A stretch of DNA of 25,171 bases from DATJUF01 sp035524095 (GCA_035524095.1 DATKPK010000106.1:1-25171); one strand, 5' to 3'. Positions 1 to 8,490 are shown, counted from the first letter of the stretch. The notes: generated from the sequence alone by a model not told the origin. Numbers and translations: made by a program.

Positions 1-436
1 AGAGGATGGAGACAATCGCAAGTGATAGGACGATACGCTTCCCTGCTTCTACGGCGAGTGACGGAAACTGAAAAACACGCTTCGCTGCTACATACGGTAG
101 CAGAATCGAGCATAATTCATGCGATGCGATATTTTGACTACCGAGCTTATAGCCTTTGTTCATCCCCTCGGCAATGATCGTTATCGCCATGTATGCGATG
201 ATCAGAAGGTCGATCGTATTCCAATGCCATTTAGACCGATACAGGATAAAAAGTCCGATCGGTAAAATGGCGGTATCAGAAAATGAGAGCTGGCCGGAAA
301 TCGGCCAGAAGTAGGATTGCGGCAGCAGCAGTAAAACCGGCAAATAGACGTCTAGAAAAGCGCGCTCCGGCCCTCGACGAATACAAACGATTAAGGCTGC
401 CACTCCGGGCATCGCGATAATGAGAGTTTGTATCAT
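1..436 (-). CDS. O-antigen ligase-like membrane protein, N-terminal part (cut by window edge)
   Basis: This reading frame is open on the minus strand from an ATG at 436 and runs off the left edge, giving about 145 residues. It is very hydrophobic, with about four membrane spans. One early stretch reads FLDVYLPVLLLLPQSYFWPI and is followed by SDTAILPIGLFILY, a layout I associate with the O-antigen ligase/polymerase (WaaL/Wzy-like) family in polysaccharide clusters. Such proteins join or polymerise lipid-linked glycan in the inner membrane. The neighbouring Wzm/Wzt exporter supports a surface-glycan role, and in ABC-exporter systems a ligase is the expected partner. The frame is open upstream of the ATG to a TAG but offers no other usual start. 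No clear Shine-Dalgarno precedes the ATG. The family call is tentative because the catalytic loop lies outside the window. Confidence 0.6.
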   Translation of the reverse strand, partial: MIQTLIIAMPGVAALIVCIRRGPERAFLDVYLPVLLLLPQSYFWPISGQLSFSDTAILPIGLFILYRSKWHWNTIDLLIIAYMAITIIAEGMNKGYKLGSQNIASHELCSILLPYVAAKRVFQFPSLAVEAGKRIVLSLAIVSIL

Positions 437-589
437 GAGCGGGTTTGTGGCGAGAGCAGACCAAGCGGTTTCTGGAGGATTAACAACATCGGCTGTTTTC
501 TCGCCTAACGCCGTTAACTAGGAGAGGCTGGGCTACCTCAAATTGTGGCTTCGGAACTAACTAGTGTTCGAATTAGAAATACGCTCTGC

Positions 590-1870
590 TCATTTCATAA
601 CATTGCTTATTTGGCAAGTTGGCGACGCACCGTCGTGCAGTGCGAATGAGGCAGGCCAATATATGGCGCCGGTACCGGATGGTGGTTGTTGGCCTGGGCC
701 AAAAACATCAGCAGGCAAGACCTCAATCGAGACGGCGTCACAGACGATATCGATATCGTCTGCACCATCGCCGAAATAGAGATCTAGCGAGTAATTGCCC
801 GGATAAAGAGGAAGATCGCGCATCGTGGTGCTAATCGTACCCGAAGCAGTGCGCTTGAATTGATCGCCCGCGAGGAACTTATTATTAACGCCAAAAATGG
901 CGATACCGTGGGAGTTTTTGAGTACGACTCCGATCACTGGCAAGACCGGACGCGCACTGTTGAATACAACCTTAACTGTTAGCGTCCCTCCCATTCGCAT
1001 CGTAGAGGCAGGCTCAGTACCATCCGCGGCGAGCGTTACTGAAGTCATTGAACGATCTGAGCGGCCGGTTCGTCCCGGATGGTGCAGCAAAGAAACTGTG
1101 CCTGATTGCCATTGTGCCATTGAAGCCATATAACCGGCGATTACGACGTCTGTCGCGCCATTGGCTACCATCGTCCCGCCCTTCAACAGCAGACAACGGT
1201 CGCATAAAGCTTCAATCGCAGCCATACTGTGACTTATGAACACTACTGTACGTCCGGCGCGCGCTACGTCGCCTATCTTCCGCAGACACTTTTTCTGAAA
1301 CTCGGCGTCGCCAACCGCGAGCACCTCATCTATCAGCATGATCTCAGGCTGGAGATGCGCCGCGACCGCGAAGGCCAAGCGGACATACATACCACTCGAA
1401 TACCGCTTTACAGGGGTGTCGACGAAATTTTCAACCCCTGCAAAATCAACAATTTCATCGAATTTGCTTACGATTTCCACCCGCCGCATGCCAAGAATTG
1501 CACCATTGAGGAAAATGTTATCACGGCCAGTCAATTCGGGATGGAAACCGGTCCCGACTTCAAGCAAACTTCCTACGCGACCACCGAGTTCTACCCGACC
1601 CGTGGTTGGACGAGTAATGCGCGAGAGGATCTTGAGCAGGGTTGACTTACCAGCACCGTTGGTGCCGATCAACCCAAGAATTTCCCCCGGCTGAGCCTCG
1701 AACCCCACGTCTCTAAGTGCCCAGCATTCCGTTTTACTGAGCCTCCGGTTCCGTGACCGAAACGGTGCCGTGAACTTGTTGACTATGCTTTCCCGGAGGC
1801 TACCGTAACTTTTCCCTTGGCCGATGCGATAGAGTTTACTTATTGCCTCTACTTTGATTATGGGTTTCAC
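590..1870 (-). CDS. wzt: Polysaccharide ABC exporter ATPase (Wzt-like) with C-terminal substrate domain
   Basis: This is the ATPase of an ABC-2 exporter that moves lipid-linked polysaccharide across the inner membrane. With the GTG start at 1870 the protein has 426 residues. The frame is open further upstream, but that part lies inside the permease gene and does not look like ABC sequence. Visible motifs are Walker A GLIGTNGAGKST (about 66-77), signature YSSGM (157-161), Walker B IMLIDEVLAVGD (177-188) and the H-loop histidine in FISHS (214). The DEVLAVGD form is typical of the Wzt/TagH branch. Residues from about 260 to the end form an extra domain like the jelly-roll C-terminus of Wzt proteins, which recognises the modified end of the glycan. 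The start lies 5 bp after the permease stop, so the two are translated as a pair. The function is well supported; the substrate is unknown. Confidence 0.92.
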   Translation of the reverse strand: MKPIIKVEAISKLYRIGQGKSYGSLRESIVNKFTAPFRSRNRRLSKTECWALRDVGFEAQPGEILGLIGTNGAGKSTLLKILSRITRPTTGRVELGGRVGSLLEVGTGFHPELTGRDNIFLNGAILGMRRVEIVSKFDEIVDFAGVENFVDTPVKRYSSGMYVRLAFAVAAHLQPEIMLIDEVLAVGDAEFQKKCLRKIGDVARAGRTVVFISHSMAAIEALCDRCLLLKGGTMVANGATDVVIAGYMASMAQWQSGTVSLLHHPGRTGRSDRSMTSVTLAADGTEPASTMRMGGTLTVKVVFNSARPVLPVIGVVLKNSHGIAIFGVNNKFLAGDQFKRTASGTISTTMRDLPLYPGNYSLDLYFGDGADDIDIVCDAVSIEVLPADVFGPGQQPPSGTGAIYWPASFALHDGASPTCQISNVMK

Positions 1871-1875
1871 GATTG

Positions 1876-2811
1876 TCAGATAACGTCCGCGAATTCCTGT
1901 TCCATTCGTCGAAAAATCCAAATACTTGCGATCAGCAACAGCAAAGTCACTGCGGCTGAAGACGCCAGGCCAGTCCAGTGAAAGGCGCGCCCAAAAATCG
2001 CATCGCGAAACCCGTCGATAATGCCGCTTAGAGGATTGACCCTGAGTACCCATCGCCAGCGGTCAGGAAGCAAGTTCACCGGATAGATGACTGGCGTAAG
2101 AAACATCATTATCTGAATTGCGAATGGCAGAGCATATCGGATGTCCCGATACTTTACGTTCAGCGCCGAGGTCCAGATTCCAAAGGCTGATGCTGTTAAC
2201 GCCGTCAGCGCAGTCAGCGGGATAAGCATAATCAAGCTTGCGTGAAAGCGAACGCCGTAGAAAGGCATGATCGCAAACAGCATCAGCGAGGCTATGGCAA
2301 TATCCACCACAGCGGCTCCGACTGCGGCTGTCGGCACAAGCAGCCTGGGGAAATAGACTTTGGTGATAAGGTTGGTGGAACCAATTAAGCTATTAGAACT
2401 GTTAGTTACCGCGACTGAAAAAAAGTTCCATGCCAACAGCCCTGCATATGAAAAGATCGCGTAGGGCTCGCCCTCGGACGGCACGTGAGTGAGTCGTCCA
2501 AAAACTATCGTGAAGATTATCATGGTAATCAAAGGCTGCAGGATTGCCCAAGCAGCACCCAAGACAGTCTGCTGGTAACGCACCTTCACATCTCGCCAGG
2601 CGAGGAAATAGAATAGCTCGCGATGGGCCCATAATTCGCGCAGTTCCTGCCCGTTCCATCGGCTGCCCTCGATAACTAGCACCGGCGCGGATACATTTGC
2701 CGTCACTTCAGCCGGCGCAGGTGCCTTCGCCAAGCGTTCAAGCACGTGGCGCTTGGTTTGGCTATCCGGCTCTGATAATCGCTCAACAGCCTCCAAAACG
2801 TTCTCTTTCAT
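1876..2811 (-). CDS. wzm: Polysaccharide ABC exporter permease (Wzm-like, ABC-2 family)
   Basis: This 311-residue integral membrane protein pairs with the downstream ATPase to form the exporter channel for an O-antigen or capsule-type glycan. After about 75 polar residues comes the family hallmark LAWRDVKVRYQQTVLGAAWA (interface helix), then IILQP-type and FGRLTHVPSEG segments and about six hydrophobic spans. The C-terminal part FLTPVIYPVNLLPDRWRWVL and NPLSGIIDGFRDAIFG is also classic for Wzm/TagG. Length and order match the family. It is the first gene of the pair and is preceded by about 1 kb without an intact gene, so its promoter probably lies just upstream of 2811. I could not pick out a confident -35/-10. 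Confidence 0.93.
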   Translation of the reverse strand: MKENVLEAVERLSEPDSQTKRHVLERLAKAPAPAEVTANVSAPVLVIEGSRWNGQELRELWAHRELFYFLAWRDVKVRYQQTVLGAAWAILQPLITMIIFTIVFGRLTHVPSEGEPYAIFSYAGLLAWNFFSVAVTNSSNSLIGSTNLITKVYFPRLLVPTAAVGAAVVDIAIASLMLFAIMPFYGVRFHASLIMLIPLTALTALTASAFGIWTSALNVKYRDIRYALPFAIQIMMFLTPVIYPVNLLPDRWRWVLRVNPLSGIIDGFRDAIFGRAFHWTGLASSAAVTLLLLIASIWIFRRMEQEFADVI

Positions 2812-3539
2812 TAGACACTAATCTCGGAAGCGACCGCATCAGCGCAAAACTCTTATGCGCTTTTGTATTTACTATTCCATTGACATGGAGACAGGGAAGC
2901 TAAAAATTTGTGGGTCTTCTCCCCAGAAAAAGGCTCGGGAAATGACTATTGAGCGGCGCCCTGAGTTAAATTCGGCAGGCGACGTGTAATAACCGATTGA
3001 CGTGTTCTCTCCCGAAGAGGTTCAAGTGCCTCCTTCACCTAGATAAGCTCGCTTTTATTATGCATTGACGACCGGTGTTAGGCAAGAGTCTTAAGCCAGG
3101 AATTCACCATCGAAAGCTGGCTGGGTGGAAGTCGGTGATCTGGCTCAATCCGGTGCCATCAAAAAACGCTTGACGCTACAGTGTTCAGCCAGAGCAGCGA
3201 GGACCGCGCATCCCCTAAATCGATTCCGCCTGCGACTATCTTTGAGAAGCCTCCCCTCCGCGTATTTTAATCCCGCCCTTTATTCGCGCAGACATCGGCT
3301 GCGAATTTACTGTTCGGATCGTTCGCGACCGGCCGAGGACATTTAACCGCAGCGGCTGTTCCGTCGCGAGGTTGGTAGTGAAGAGCCTCGCAATTAACTT
3401 CGATGAATCTTTCCTTGGCGATTTAGTTTCGAGAAAGCTGCCGATGGCGATTGAGCAAACTCAGGCAAGAATTGGTGTTCGCTGAAGAACAGGCGCAGGT
3501 GTCAGCGCAGGCTAAGTCGCACGCCCCGCGCATGCGTTG
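2812..3539. other. Gene-free stretch in the glycan block
   Basis: About 730 bases with no reading frame that looks coding. Short frames exist (for example 3125-3346 on the plus strand) but they have no Shine-Dalgarno and no recognisable sequence. The stretch leads into the transposase relic and is probably decayed mobile-element or intergenic DNA. The promoter of the Wzm/Wzt pair should lie at its left end. Confidence 0.5.
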
Positions 3540-3845
3540 ACGGCACACGCGAAGCTGGTGCGTAGAGCTCAAGCAGCAGCGTGAGCACCGAGCGGTTGAG
3601 CAGGAGCCTGACAGCGGTAGGCAAACGGAGCTGGGGCTTCGTCGAGCAGCGGATCAGCGGTTCGCACGCTGAATTGCGCCTTGGGCGTCCGCGCACTCAC
3701 GCCGACGAGCAGTGGAGTGGTTGGTCAATCGAGTGTTGCGCACTGGCCACAAAATGCCACGCACTGGGGTGTGCGCATGGTGGCCGAAGAAACCGGAATC
3801 TCTAAGAACGCGGTGGCCCGGGACGTGACGCTGTTTGACCGGTAG
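3540..3845 (+). pseudogene. Degraded IS630-family transposase fragment (multiple frameshifts)
   Basis: Conserved IS630-type segments follow one another in the right order but in three different frames. Frame 2 (about 3610-3710) gives GFVEQRISG...LGRPRTHADEQ, like the usual helix-turn-helix and GLxDExRxGRPR region. Frame 1 (about 3712-3745) gives VEWLVNRVLRT. Frame 0 (about 3744-3842) gives PQNATHWGVRMVAEETGISK and then NAVARD, matching the family's ATHWSxRxMAxxxGxS block, ending at TAG 3843-3845. The DDE catalytic part is absent. At least two single-base shifts are needed, so the copy is dead. The assignment rests on recalled family motifs, not an alignment. I did not find terminal inverted repeats. 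Confidence 0.65.
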
Positions 3846-3866
3846 CATTTACAAATCAGAATGCGC

Positions 3867-4382
3867 TTAACGGCTCAAAATCCGGGCGGGAACGCCTACG
3901 GCAGTAGCCCTTGGCGGGACATCCTGGATAACCACGGCGTTGGCCCCGATTATGGCATGGTCGCCAATTTTCACGCCGCCGAGAATCTTAGCTCCAGCTC
4001 CGACGTCCACATGCCCCCCCAGAATCGGCGCACCGGGTTTGGGGCCACCCACACCGATGGTCACCTGCTGGGATATCAGACAGTTAGGTCCGATAATCGC
4101 CTCAGGATATATGACTACTCCGTTGGGGTGCGTTAGGACTAAACCGCCACCAATTTTGCAATTGAGTGGAATATCGGCTCCGGTAATTACGCTCCAAAAA
4201 CGATGTTGAAGTACCCAATATCTGGTGAGCAACCTCCAGGGATCATTGCGCGTCTTTCGCGTCTGATAGGCTCTGATGGATCGCAATAACCGGCGACCAG
4301 GGTCCCAGAATCGCAGACAAGCCTCACGGCTCCAATCGGGAACATCAGCTGAAACCTCGTTGTGCTGGAGGCTATGCGTCAC
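3867..4382 (-). CDS. CysE/WbbJ-like hexapeptide-repeat acetyltransferase
   Basis: A 171-residue left-handed beta-helix acyltransferase. Hexapeptide turns run from about residue 75 to 155 (IGGGLVLTH, IIGPNCLISQQVTIG, VGAGAKILGGVKIG, IIGANAVV) and end in the serine-acetyltransferase-type cap VPPRATAVGVPARIL. His85 in LTHPNGVVI lies where CysE has its catalytic histidine. The usual CysE N-terminal helical domain is largely missing, since true CysE has about 270 residues. This is common for small relatives in polysaccharide clusters that acetylate sugars or act as a secondary serine acetyltransferase. The neighbouring glycosyltransferase-like gene and ABC exporter favour a glycan role, but serine acetylation cannot be excluded. 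Confidence 0.82.
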   Translation of the reverse strand: MTHSLQHNEVSADVPDWSREACLRFWDPGRRLLRSIRAYQTRKTRNDPWRLLTRYWVLQHRFWSVITGADIPLNCKIGGGLVLTHPNGVVIYPEAIIGPNCLISQQVTIGVGGPKPGAPILGGHVDVGAGAKILGGVKIGDHAIIGANAVVIQDVPPRATAVGVPARILSR

Positions 4383-4585
4383 TCTCGAGGCTAAATCCGG
4401 ACTTCGGTTAGTAAGGAATTTATTTCAACCTTGTTACGGTGCATCGAGTAAAGCATGTTTGCTTCAATAACAGCTAGACCCTAACGCTGATGATAAGTCG
4501 AGCGCCTTGGATTACCGTCTAGATATCTGCGGACAGTAACCGACTGCATCGGTGACATTTTGATATCCAAAAGATTGAGATACAG

Positions 4586-5551
4586 TCATGAATTCTTCAT
4601 CAGTCGATAATACCCCGCAAGGCGCAAAAGTCCCTTGATACTTTGTTCGAGTTCGAACTGCTGACGAGTGAGTTCGACGAATGGCCGGATCGGTGAGACG
4701 TCCAGCAATTTGTTCGTCTGATCGAGGATCCCGGCTTGCTCCGCTTCCGCCAACCACCATTTGGCCATACCGCCAGCATGGAAGCATTTTATCTGATGGA
4801 ACGGTTCATTACGGAGGATCCTGGTTCCCCCAACTCCAGCTATGAGCAGCACTCGCTTCCATTGAGTACGCTGCCAGCACAACCATTTCTGGGGATCAAG
4901 GTAACCACCACCAAACCGCATCGCGATGGCCGACCAGATAATTGATTCCACATGCATTATCCGCGGTAGTGCTTCGCCCCCAAGCTTTCCGATCAACCAG
5001 TCACACCAAGCTAGATCCTGGCCCGCGCGCCACTGGGCTACCCCGATGTCAACATGTCGCGCCAGCGCTACCGATGCATTCAGAGCGGCTCTTACTGTTT
5101 CGGCCGGAATCATGCAGTTCGGTCGCTGCCACATCAAGCAAACGCCGGTTTCAGGAGTCGGTTCGAAGTTGAAACGATTGGGAAAATAGAGATCGGGATC
5201 AAGAATGGTCATTTCCTCATTGTCGCGACTGAACAACAGTGGGTCAGTTATTTTGCGCCAACAAGGGTGGCCACGGCGGAAAGTCACCAGATTCGGCCAA
5301 CTAGCCCACTTCTCACTAGCCCGCTCGGTGGCCTCGGCGTCGTCAATTACCCACCAGCGGTGGCGATGCGGGTTAAGCATCGCGCCTATCACCTCGATCA
5401 ATTCTTGTTTGTCTGCAGCACTATCCGTCAAAAAGCGCATTTCCAACGATTCTGAAGCTTTCGCGAAAAGGCTTTCTACGCATTTCTTGGCATACGGGAG
5501 CGCTCGCGGAGACAGAATCATAAATAATCTGCGGACTTGCCTATTCTCCAT
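4586..5551 (-). CDS. Putative GT-A-like glycosyltransferase of the glycan block
   Basis: About 321 residues from the ATG at 5551. The frame stays open further upstream, with an ATG at 5572 and a TTG at 5608 as alternatives, so the start is uncertain. The N-terminus LFMILSPRALPYAKKCVESL looks like the first strand and helix of a nucleotide-sugar fold. A later stretch KITDPLLFS...MTILDPDLYFPN has an acidic pair (D118 and D120) where GT-A enzymes have the DxD metal motif. A C-terminal HAGGMAKWW segment resembles acceptor-side motifs. I do not recognise a named family. The position in a glycan cluster supports transfer of a sugar to the exported polysaccharide. The protein is soluble or peripheral, with no membrane span. 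Confidence 0.6.
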   Translation of the reverse strand: MENRQVRRLFMILSPRALPYAKKCVESLFAKASESLEMRFLTDSAADKQELIEVIGAMLNPHRHRWWVIDDAEATERASEKWASWPNLVTFRRGHPCWRKITDPLLFSRDNEEMTILDPDLYFPNRFNFEPTPETGVCLMWQRPNCMIPAETVRAALNASVALARHVDIGVAQWRAGQDLAWCDWLIGKLGGEALPRIMHVESIIWSAIAMRFGGGYLDPQKWLCWQRTQWKRVLLIAGVGGTRILRNEPFHQIKCFHAGGMAKWWLAEAEQAGILDQTNKLLDVSPIRPFVELTRQQFELEQSIKGLLRLAGYYRLMKNS

Positions 5552-5778
5552 TTCCGCACCCTGGCCATTCATTCTGGGGCACATCTCTCGCACCTGAGAG
5601 TGAAACAACTTCTAGAACTCGATCAAATATTGATTAAGACACATGGACACACGCAAAGTGTAGCCATGATCTCGCAGGAAGCCTGGATTAGTGGCGGTCA
5701 AACGAGAAGCTTCGGTATTTGGTCACCCCTCAATCCAAGTTCACTTTAAGATGACATTTGACCGAGAATCCCAATGGT

Positions 5779-5800
5779 CGAAGGAGTATTGGCTCCTTCG
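5779..5800. repeat. Perfect 8-bp stem-loop CGAAGGAG / CTCCTTCG
   Basis: CGAAGGAG (5779-5786) and CTCCTTCG (5793-5800) are perfect inverted copies around a six-base loop. It lies about 30 bp past the stop of the ThuA-like gene, so it could be its transcript end. Neither strand shows a T-run, so it is not a canonical intrinsic terminator. Confidence 0.45.
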
Positions 5801-5829
5801 TGGAATGATGACCGGCCGCTCGGACTGGT

Positions 5830-6651
5830 TCAGAAACGAGTCGCGACACCCCAAGCGAGGGAGTTGTGCAGGAGCCGGTCGAAGGCAGGGGATTCCCATG
5901 AGCCGCGAAAGGTCGGCGGCGTGGCGCCGGAAGGGTCGAGGCTCGAGTCGACGAACGGCTGAACATTGTTGCCAGGCCGATGGCAATGACCCAACGCCAG
6001 ATAGGTAACCGCGCCTTTGCCGACTTCCCGAGTATAACCGAGGACACGGGTCTTGCCGTCGGCCATCAGCGACGTATCATGGTTGTAGACAAAGCCGAAT
6101 CCATCGGGCGAGGGGTCGCGTGGAAGCTCCGTGGTCAGCAGGATTCGCGTCGATAGCGGATGCTGCAATTCGATTAGGTAGAGTTCGTCAGCAACCTCGA
6201 ACGATGAAGTCAAACCAGCGGTGATCGGATGCGCCCGATCGGCGACATCGACGCGGAAGCGGCTTAATGGTGGATGGTTGAGGAAGAAGCTGCCGAGAGT
6301 GTCGTGATAGGCGCCCTTGACCATCCGGCGGCGCTGGTTTTCGAGACGTTCCGCGCGGCCGCCACTGGTGCCGTGCAACGCAAGCCATCGTCCACCCGCG
6401 TTGAGCCAATCGCGTAAGAGATTATTCTGCGTGTCGTCCGGAAAAGGGCCGGCAACGTAGGTGATTAGCAACTGTGCGTCGGGGAGCCAGCGGGCCAGAT
6501 CGGTGTAGTCATTGGCGAGCGTCGTGAACGCGTGAGGTTGCTCCTGCAAAAGGGTCAGCAGGCGCAGGCAGGCATAGTTCATGTCGTGACCGGCGGGTGA
6601 ACCGGGCGGGAATCCCCCGGTGATCAGATGGGAACGAACCGTTCCGCTCAT
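5830..6651 (-). CDS. ThuA-like domain protein
   Basis: A 273-residue protein of the ThuA/trehalose-utilisation family, which has a glutamine-amidotransferase-like fold without a settled reaction. Recognisable landmarks are the early TGGFPP loop, LLITYVAGPF (about 62-71), GGRWLALHG (87-94), and the diagnostic HPITAGLTSSFEVADELYLI (141-160). It ends with VTYLALGHCH...LLHNSLAWG, also typical. The nucleophilic cysteine of true amidotransferases is not in place, as is usual for the family. A GGAG lies about 8 bases before the ATG at 6651. It stands alone between the glycan block and a gene-poor gap. No signal peptide is seen, so it is probably cytoplasmic. Family members are often found near sugar or hydroxy-acid metabolism; nothing here narrows the substrate. 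Confidence 0.82.
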   Translation of the reverse strand: MSGTVRSHLITGGFPPGSPAGHDMNYACLRLLTLLQEQPHAFTTLANDYTDLARWLPDAQLLITYVAGPFPDDTQNNLLRDWLNAGGRWLALHGTSGGRAERLENQRRRMVKGAYHDTLGSFFLNHPPLSRFRVDVADRAHPITAGLTSSFEVADELYLIELQHPLSTRILLTTELPRDPSPDGFGFVYNHDTSLMADGKTRVLGYTREVGKGAVTYLALGHCHRPGNNVQPFVDSSLDPSGATPPTFRGSWESPAFDRLLHNSLAWGVATRF

Positions 6652-7071
6652 AGGCGATGCTCCATGCGGATCGATGGGCCGTACGGCCTGAACCGCTTAA
6701 ATCAGGGGCGGCGCGGGCGAGGCTCAATTTTGGATCACGTTAGCAAAACGATGGTAGGGGTGGGAAATCAGCTCGCAAGCAGAGACTCGCGCCAGTAGCT
6801 GACCAGGCTGACAGACTTGAAGCTATTTTACCCGCGCTGGCAGCTGCTCAGCTCATGTCGCGGACGCCCAAGAGGTGCATGTACAGGCCGAGTCGAGTGT
6901 GCACGCATTCACAAAGAAAACCTGTGGAGAGCGAGGGTACGCGCGAGAATAACGGCTTCCGAATGGGCTCTGGGGTTCAAATTGACCCGTTATCTTGCTG
7001 GTGAGGCTGTTGGGAGGAGGCCTCTTTGGTCATACTATCGATGTAGATCTAAGTAATGAGGATGGCCGGGG
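6652..7071. other. 420-base intergenic stretch with one weak promoter candidate
   Basis: No convincing gene is seen. A plus-strand frame at 6817-7056 lacks a ribosome site and any recognisable sequence. At its right end TTGGGA (7010-7015), 17 bases, then TACTAT (7033-7038) form a weak sigma70-like pair, each 4 of 6 to consensus, about 34 bases before the small membrane ORF at 7072. Confidence 0.4.
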
Positions 7072-7179
7072 ATGGTCACACAAAAGCGAGTGCCATGGAA
7101 AGCGTTGGCGGGGATGCTGTTCGCGGTAATGCTTGCCGCCGTGTTTGTGGCGCATGAGTTTGGGGTGTGGAAATGGTGA
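7072..7179 (+). CDS. Small single-span membrane protein, 35 residues
   Basis: This ATG-to-TGA frame encodes 35 residues. A basic N-terminus (MVTQKRVPWK) is followed by a hydrophobic helix LAGMLFAVMLAAVFVAHEFG and a short aromatic tail ending WKW. The positive-inside rule predicts the N-terminus in the cytoplasm. A purine-rich GGATGGCCGGGG precedes the ATG but is not a clean Shine-Dalgarno. A weak promoter candidate lies 34 bases upstream. It converges on the MFS transporter gene, with a hairpin between them. I recognise no family. The clean charge, span and tail layout favours a real gene, but at 35 codons chance cannot be excluded. Confidence 0.45.
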   Translation: MVTQKRVPWKALAGMLFAVMLAAVFVAHEFGVWKW

Positions 7180-7190
7180 TGCAATAGACT

Positions 7191-7243
7191 GGGGAAAGAA
7201 ATCCCGCCTGAGTCGTTGGAAATGGGTTAGAGGTCAGGCGGGA
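7191..7243 (-). terminator. Intrinsic terminator of the MFS gene, overlapping its stop codon
   Basis: A perfect 10-bp inverted repeat, TCCCGCCTGA (7202-7211) and TCAGGCGGGA (7234-7243), surrounds a 22-base loop. Read on the minus strand, the hairpin is followed by TTTCTTTCCCC, a fair U-rich tail. The MFS stop codon (7234-7236) lies inside the upstream arm of the stem. Confidence 0.6.
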
Positions 7244-8448
7244 ACGGAAGCCGAGAGGGGATGATGAGTGGTCATTGGAATGAGAACCAGGAAGGCGATG
7301 ACGGCGGTTGAGCCGGCGAAAACGGCGGCCCATAGATAGCTGCCGGTGTAATCGATGACGAGACCGGCCATCGGCGGGCCGGTCAGAGAACTTATTGCTG
7401 AGCCGGTATACAGAGCGCCGAGGGTGGCGCCGAGGCCTTGCACGCCGAAGAGTTCGGCGACGACCGCGGGCGAAAGCGCTATCATACCGCCGTACGACGA
7501 GCCCATCACGAGCGCGAATACAACCAATAATCCGTAGGAATGTGAGACGGCCCAGAGGCTGAAGCTGAGTCCCATGATCAGCGTGCAGGCCTTGTAGAGC
7601 GGGATGATGCCGAAGCGCACGGCGAAGGTGCCGAGGCCCAGCCGTCCAACGATACTAGCGGCGCCGATGAAGCCGACGAGAGCGGCAGCGCTTACTTCGC
7701 TGGCGCCATGGTTATGAGCGTATTCGGGAAGATAGACGAAGGGGACGTAGATCGCGATCGACGAAAGCATCGAGGAGAGATAGAGCAGGAAGAAGGTAGG
7801 AGTGCGCAGCGCGCTGGTGACGTAAAACTTACCTTGCGCTTGATGGACAGGCGGAGACTCGGCGATGAAGGCGCAGATTATGATCATCAACATGGCGACA
7901 AGGCCCATGATGATGTAGGACTCGCGCCATCCCACACCGGCAATCAGCGCGGCGGCTGCAGGGGCGACAATCAGGGTGCCGGCTCCGATGCCGGATACGG
8001 CGATGCCGAGAGCAGCAGTGCGATGGCGATGGAACCATCCGCCGACAATCGCGAGCATCGGGATGTAGGTAAAGGCGACGCCGATCCCGACGCCAATCCC
8101 GTATGTGAGATAGCCAGTCCAGAGCCTGTGGATGTGCGAGGTGGCGACGAGGCCGACGCCCATCGCGGCTGCGCCGATAAGGAGAATCGGGCGCGGTCCG
8201 TAGCGGTCGGCGAGATAGCCACTGAGGACGCCGAGAAGATTATAGAGGCATCCAGTGATTGCGAAGACGGCGGAAGTGCTGGCACGGCTCGCGCCGAAAT
8301 CGAGGGCCATCGGTTTGAAGAAGGCGCCGAAGCTGTAAGCGATACCGAAGGCGACCAAGCAGATAACGAAGGCCGTAGCTGCCATCAGCCATGCGCGGGG
8401 TGAGTCGAGTTGGGACTCGATTGGATCAAGCGAGGCAGATGCTGCCAA
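7234..8448 (-). CDS. MFS transporter, OFA/monocarboxylate-type
   Basis: A 404-residue inner-membrane transporter with 12 predicted spans. After the first span comes SFGAFFKPMALDFGASRASTS, typical of the oxalate:formate antiporter/monocarboxylate branch. LADRYGPRPILLIGA matches the MFS motif between spans 2 and 3, and GIGVGIGVAFTYIPMLAIVG with GWFHRHRTAALGIAVSG are further OFA-like landmarks. The frame is open back to 8589, but its first 47 residues are polar, Cys-rich and overlap an intergenic inverted repeat. The TTG at 8448, preceded by GGAGATAC, is the best start, with an internal ATG at the first span as alternative. It probably moves a small organic acid. The MBL-fold gene upstream on the same strand (182 bp gap) may share its pathway. 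Confidence 0.88.
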   Translation of the reverse strand: MAASASLDPIESQLDSPRAWLMAATAFVICLVAFGIAYSFGAFFKPMALDFGASRASTSAVFAITGCLYNLLGVLSGYLADRYGPRPILLIGAAAMGVGLVATSHIHRLWTGYLTYGIGVGIGVAFTYIPMLAIVGGWFHRHRTAALGIAVSGIGAGTLIVAPAAAALIAGVGWRESYIIMGLVAMLMIIICAFIAESPPVHQAQGKFYVTSALRTPTFFLLYLSSMLSSIAIYVPFVYLPEYAHNHGASEVSAAALVGFIGAASIVGRLGLGTFAVRFGIIPLYKACTLIMGLSFSLWAVSHSYGLLVVFALVMGSSYGGMIALSPAVVAELFGVQGLGATLGALYTGSAISSLTGPPMAGLVIDYTGSYLWAAVFAGSTAVIAFLVLIPMTTHHPLSASVPA

Positions 8449-8490
8449 AGTATCTCCGATATTAAAGCGGTCGGCTCGCAGGCCACAGCT

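Noticed and set aside
7708..8403. 231-codon plus-strand open frame
   Set aside because: It is antisense to the MFS transporter, very rich in Asp/Glu/Gly/Arg as expected of a shadow frame, and has no ribosome site.
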